A stretch of DNA of 7,882 nucleotides. Origin: JBGTKH01 sp041744735 (lineage in GTDB: Bacteria > Planctomycetota > Planctomycetia > Pirellulales > Pirellulaceae). Positions 5,568 to 7,882 of this stretch are shown piece after piece. The stretch spans positions 1 through 7,882 of the forward strand of contig JBGTKH010000284.1 in the NCBI GenBank assembly GCA_041744735.1. Reading direction: 5' to 3'. Below the pieces are notes generated by a model that had not been told where the DNA came from, did no database searches, and saw only the letters and a list, made by a program, of their open reading frames with translations. The position numbers and the translations under genes were made by a program. Position 1 is the first letter of the stretch. Each line of letters begins with the position of its first letter.

Positions 5568-5626
5568 TTTGTGCCGTCCCTAGCGTGTGACTACTTTTCG
5601 CCGACACAAATGCCGATATGCTAGGG
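5566..5626 (+). promoter_or_regulatory. Possible pseudoknot in the transporter leader
   Basis: Two inverted repeats are interleaved. CATTTGTG (5566-5573) pairs with CACAAATG (5605-5612), eight of eight. CCCTAGC (5578-5584) pairs with GCTAGGG (5620-5626), seven of seven, extendable to eleven with two G-U pairs (5578-5588 with 5616-5626). The strand order A, B, A', B' is that of an H-type pseudoknot, with crossing loops of four and seven bases if stem B is seven pairs. B' contains the only GG-rich stretch before the ATG and ends two bases before it, so pairing would hide the initiation site. It matches no riboswitch class that I recognise. Confidence 0.4.
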
Positions 5627-5628
5627 CC

Positions 5629-6978
5629 ATGTCCACCGAGAGCAAACCATCGGATTCACCTCGTCGCCAACTCACGCTGTTGGATTCGACCTGCATCATT
5701 GTGGGCATCATTATCGGCGTGGGAATCTACGAGATCACACCGACGGTGGCCAGCAACGTGCGCGATCCGCTTTCGCTCATCGCCGTGTGGTTACTCGGAG
5801 GGATGATTTCTTTTGTTGGAGCCCTTTGTTACGCCGAGTTAACGACGTCATTTCCGGAAGAGGGCGGCACCTACGTCTTTCTAACCCGCGCTTTCGGGCG
5901 GCGGATGGGATTTCTGTTTGCCTGGTCCGATTACTGGATCGTGCGGCCCGGTAACGTCGGCATGTTGGCTTACGCGTTTGCACGATACGCGACCAAGGTC
6001 CAGCCGCTCAGCAATGACGGCGAGCAGGCGTTCGATTTTTACATCTACGCGTGCGCGGCAATCATCGCGCTTGCGGCGATGAACATCTGGGGCGTGCGGA
6101 CCGGCAAGTGGACTCAGAATCTATTGACGATGCTGAAAGTCGTCGGACTGCTGTCGATCTTGGTCATCGTCATGCTTCCAATGACGGGCTCTCCGGCCAG
6201 CGACCCCACGGCTGCCGCAGACTTCTCGCCGAGCTTTCAACTGGCGATCATTCTCGTTTTATTCACATTCGGCGGCTGGGACGAAATCTCATGCGTCGCC
6301 GCCGAGGTGCGTGATCCGCGCAAGAACCTGCTGCGTGCGTTGATCGCCGGAGTGATTGTCGTCACATCGGTCTACTTGCTTGTCAACCTGGCGTTCATCT
6401 ATGGGCTGGGAATCGATGGCTTTCGACAATCCGAAGCTGTGGCTGCGGACGTCGTTGGCTCGCGGTTGGGGTGGTGGGGCGAGAAAGGGATTAGTCTCTT
6501 GGTTTGTGCCTCGTGCTTAGGATCGATCAATGGATTATTTTTTACAGGCTCGCGTATCTATTACGCGATGGGAGCCCAGCACTCGATGTACGGCTTCCTC
6601 GGCAAGTGGAACAGCCGGCTCGGCACGCCGGTGCGATCGCTCGCTCTGCAAGCTGCGATCAGCCTCACGCTGGTGACGATCTTCCGCAGCAAACATGCGT
6701 TCGACACGCTCTTGATTTTCACCGCACCGGTGTTCTGGGCTTTTTTCCTACTCGTCGGGATTTCGCTGTTCGTCCTTCGCCGTCACGAGCCAAAATCCCC
6801 ACAGCCCTTTCGCGTTCCTCTCTATCCAATCACACCGATTCTATTCTGCTTGTGTAGCTTGTTCATGCTCTATTCCGGCCTCAACTACGCTTGGCACGTG
6901 CGATCTTACGAAGCGCTCGTGGCGTTCGGCATCGTGGGCGTTGGCCTGCTAGCAAGCTTTCTCGAGCGGCGCCAGTAG
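5629..6978 (+). CDS. APC-superfamily amino acid transporter
   Basis: This inner-membrane permease probably carries amino acids by exchange or symport. The 449-residue product has the length and pattern of a 12-helix APC protein. TM1 carries the unwound G-rich substrate segment I-I-G-V-G-I-Y (28-34). The conserved Y-A-E-L-x-x-x-F-P-E-E-G-G-T-Y block (68-82) lies at the end of TM2 and start of TM3. TM6 and the following loop have F-T-F-G-G-W-D-E-I-x-x-x-A-A-E-V-R-D-P-R-K-N-L-L-R-A (212-237 region). Both are typical of the L-type and SteT-like branch. Further hydrophobic stretches continue to 444. The frame is open upstream to a GTG at 5587, which adds 14 basic residues lying inside a candidate leader structure. 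I prefer ATG 5629, which gives a normal cytoplasmic N-terminus, although no well-spaced Shine-Dalgarno is visible. The substrate is unknown; the divergent trans-sulfuration enzyme hints at sulfur amino acids. Confidence 0.9.
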   Translation: MSTESKPSDSPRRQLTLLDSTCIIVGIIIGVGIYEITPTVASNVRDPLSLIAVWLLGGMISFVGALCYAELTTSFPEEGGTYVFLTRAFGRRMGFLFAWSDYWIVRPGNVGMLAYAFARYATKVQPLSNDGEQAFDFYIYACAAIIALAAMNIWGVRTGKWTQNLLTMLKVVGLLSILVIVMLPMTGSPASDPTAAADFSPSFQLAIILVLFTFGGWDEISCVAAEVRDPRKNLLRALIAGVIVVTSVYLLVNLAFIYGLGIDGFRQSEAVAADVVGSRLGWWGEKGISLLVCASCLGSINGLFFTGSRIYYAMGAQHSMYGFLGKWNSRLGTPVRSLALQAAISLTLVTIFRSKHAFDTLLIFTAPVFWAFFLLVGISLFVLRRHEPKSPQPFRVPLYPITPILFCLCSLFMLYSGLNYAWHVRSYEALVAFGIVGVGLLASFLERRQ

Positions 6979-7087
6979 CGGTTACACGCGACACTGTCGG
7001 TTCTGCCAGTTTTAACGACAGCCCAGCCGCAGTAATGTCCGACAATAGATCAGAGCCTCTTCGCGCCGTGAATTCGTATCGTTTTCA

Positions 7088-7882
7088 ATGAGCACCGCTC
7101 AACCCGTTCACTCACCGCCGAAATCATTCGGGCCGATCCCTTCTTCGCGCCCGTCTGCGCGCGATGCCGCGCAGACTAGAAACGAAGCGGTAACCGGCGG
7201 CGAAAGCAACGCCGACGCAGCGGCTGAATCGGTCGACCCGCACCTGGTTCAGCAAACCAAGCAGCAGATTCGCAACTTGGTTCACGAGATCGCGATGCTC
7301 GCTCAGTCCGATTGCTCGTTGGAAGATTTTTACGAGGGATTTTTGAGCCGTGTGGTCAACGCCTTGGCCGCATCCGGCGGCGCAATTTGGACGATCGGCG
7401 AAGAAGGCCGGCTGCAGCTTCAATACCAAATCAACCTGCCGAAGACACGTCTGACGGACGATGGACAGTGGCAGATTCGTCACGCGCTGCTATTGCAGAA
7501 GGTAATTGCCGCGGGCGAGCCGACGCTCGTCGCTCCGCAGTCCGGCACACCGGGCAGCGACGATGCGGGCAATCCGACCGACTTTCTGTTGGTGCTCGGG
7601 CCGCTGAAGATCGAACAGCAGGTGTTGGGCATCGTCGAGATCTTTCAGCGACCCGGCGGCGGGCCGGTCACGCATCGCGGCTACTTGCGGTTCCTGCTGC
7701 AGATGTGCGATTTGGCCGGCGATTTCCTGAAGAGTCGCCGGCTACGGCACTTCAGCGACCGCCAGCAGCTTTGGGAACAACTGGAACAGTTCATCCGCGC
7801 GGTGCACCGCAGCCTCGACCCGCGCGAAACCGTGTTCACAATCGCCAACGACGGCCGGCGGCTGATCGGCTGCGACCGGGTG
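7088..7882 (+). CDS. GAF-domain protein, C-terminus cut by the window edge
   Basis: The 265 visible residues run open to the right edge. Residues 1-50 are low-complexity and rich in Pro, Ser and Ala, probably a flexible cytoplasmic tail. A helix with Q-Q-T-K-Q-Q-I-R-N-L-V-H-E-I (55-68) leads into a GAF-like domain at about 78-215. It has helix L-E-D-F-Y-E-G-F-L-S-R-V-V-N-A-L, strand G-G-A-I-W-T-I and, after a loop, L-G-P-L-K-I and L-G-I-V-E-I-F. A linker helix (215-240) leads to a second GAF start, S-L-D-P-R-E-T-V-F-T-I-A-N-D (242-255) then I-G-C-D-R-V. GAF domains sense small molecules or act as dimerisation modules. In planctomycetes similar proteins occur beside HlyD-type adaptor and M50 peptidase genes, but that neighbourhood is outside the window. 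ATG 7088 is the only ATG or GTG start after the in-frame stop at 7046; no Shine-Dalgarno is evident. Confidence 0.8.
   Translation, partial: MSTAQPVHSPPKSFGPIPSSRPSARDAAQTRNEAVTGGESNADAAAESVDPHLVQQTKQQIRNLVHEIAMLAQSDCSLEDFYEGFLSRVVNALAASGGAIWTIGEEGRLQLQYQINLPKTRLTDDGQWQIRHALLLQKVIAAGEPTLVAPQSGTPGSDDAGNPTDFLLVLGPLKIEQQVLGIVEIFQRPGGGPVTHRGYLRFLLQMCDLAGDFLKSRRLRHFSDRQQLWEQLEQFIRAVHRSLDPRETVFTIANDGRRLIGCDRV

Noticed and set aside
5617..5622. TATGCT just before the transporter ATG as a -10 for a leaderless transcript
   Set aside because: Only four of six consensus matches, with no usable -35 at 16-18 bases; the palindromic TATACT upstream is better.
5587..5628. GTG start giving the transporter 14 more residues (M-T-T-F-R-R-H-K-C...)
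   Set aside because: It has no Shine-Dalgarno, lies inside the candidate leader structure and adds a basic stretch atypical of the family.
6994..7021. CTGTCGGTT / AACGACAG inverted repeat after the transporter as a terminator
   Set aside because: The stem is short with a bulge, the loop is long and no T-run follows, so I would not call it a terminator.
7124..7483. Minus-strand open frame of 119 codons
   Set aside because: It lies opposite the GAF-domain gene, whose frame has clear domain structure; this one has none.

Overview
The window looks like chromosomal DNA of a free-living bacterium, most likely a planctomycete of the Pirellulales type. That placement is an inference. It rests on moderately high GC, an exported protein of a kind I associate with planctomycetes, a ferredoxin with a non-canonical second cluster motif, and palindromic repeats in several gene gaps. 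I see no phage, insertion sequence, CRISPR array, rRNA or tRNA.

Layout: positions 1-5491 hold five genes, all on the minus strand. In their direction of transcription they are a PLP-dependent Cys/Met-metabolism (trans-sulfuration family) enzyme (4313-5491), translation initiation factor IF-1 (infA, 3894-4115), a large exported protein of unknown function starting with GTG (1856-3523), diaminopimelate decarboxylase (lysA, 411-1685) and a ferredoxin cut by the left edge (1-214). They do not form a tight operon. Promoter-like sequences lie before infA and the ferredoxin, and a very strong intrinsic terminator (1780-1818) separates the exported-protein gene from lysA. Two plus-strand genes follow: an APC-superfamily amino acid transporter (5629-6978) and a GAF-domain protein (7088 onward) cut by the right edge.

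The PLP enzyme and the transporter are divergent and share a 137-bp gap. A 12-bp palindrome in it offers a TATACT -10 element on each strand. The transporter leader carries two interleaved inverted repeats (a possible pseudoknot), the second ending two bases before the ATG. Shared control of sulfur or other amino acid metabolism and uptake is plausible but unproven.

The most interesting signal is a set of three intergenic elements (359-414, 3580-3654, 4234-4306). Each is a pair of inverted units of the form GTAG + 8-bp stem + 3-4-nt loop, the architecture of REP doublets (REPINs) moved by TnpA-REP/RAYT transposases. Arm-to-arm differences are compensated inside each small hairpin, so the small hairpins appear to be the conserved structure. 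I found no new multi-gene system; the repeats and the transporter leader are the parts worth following up.
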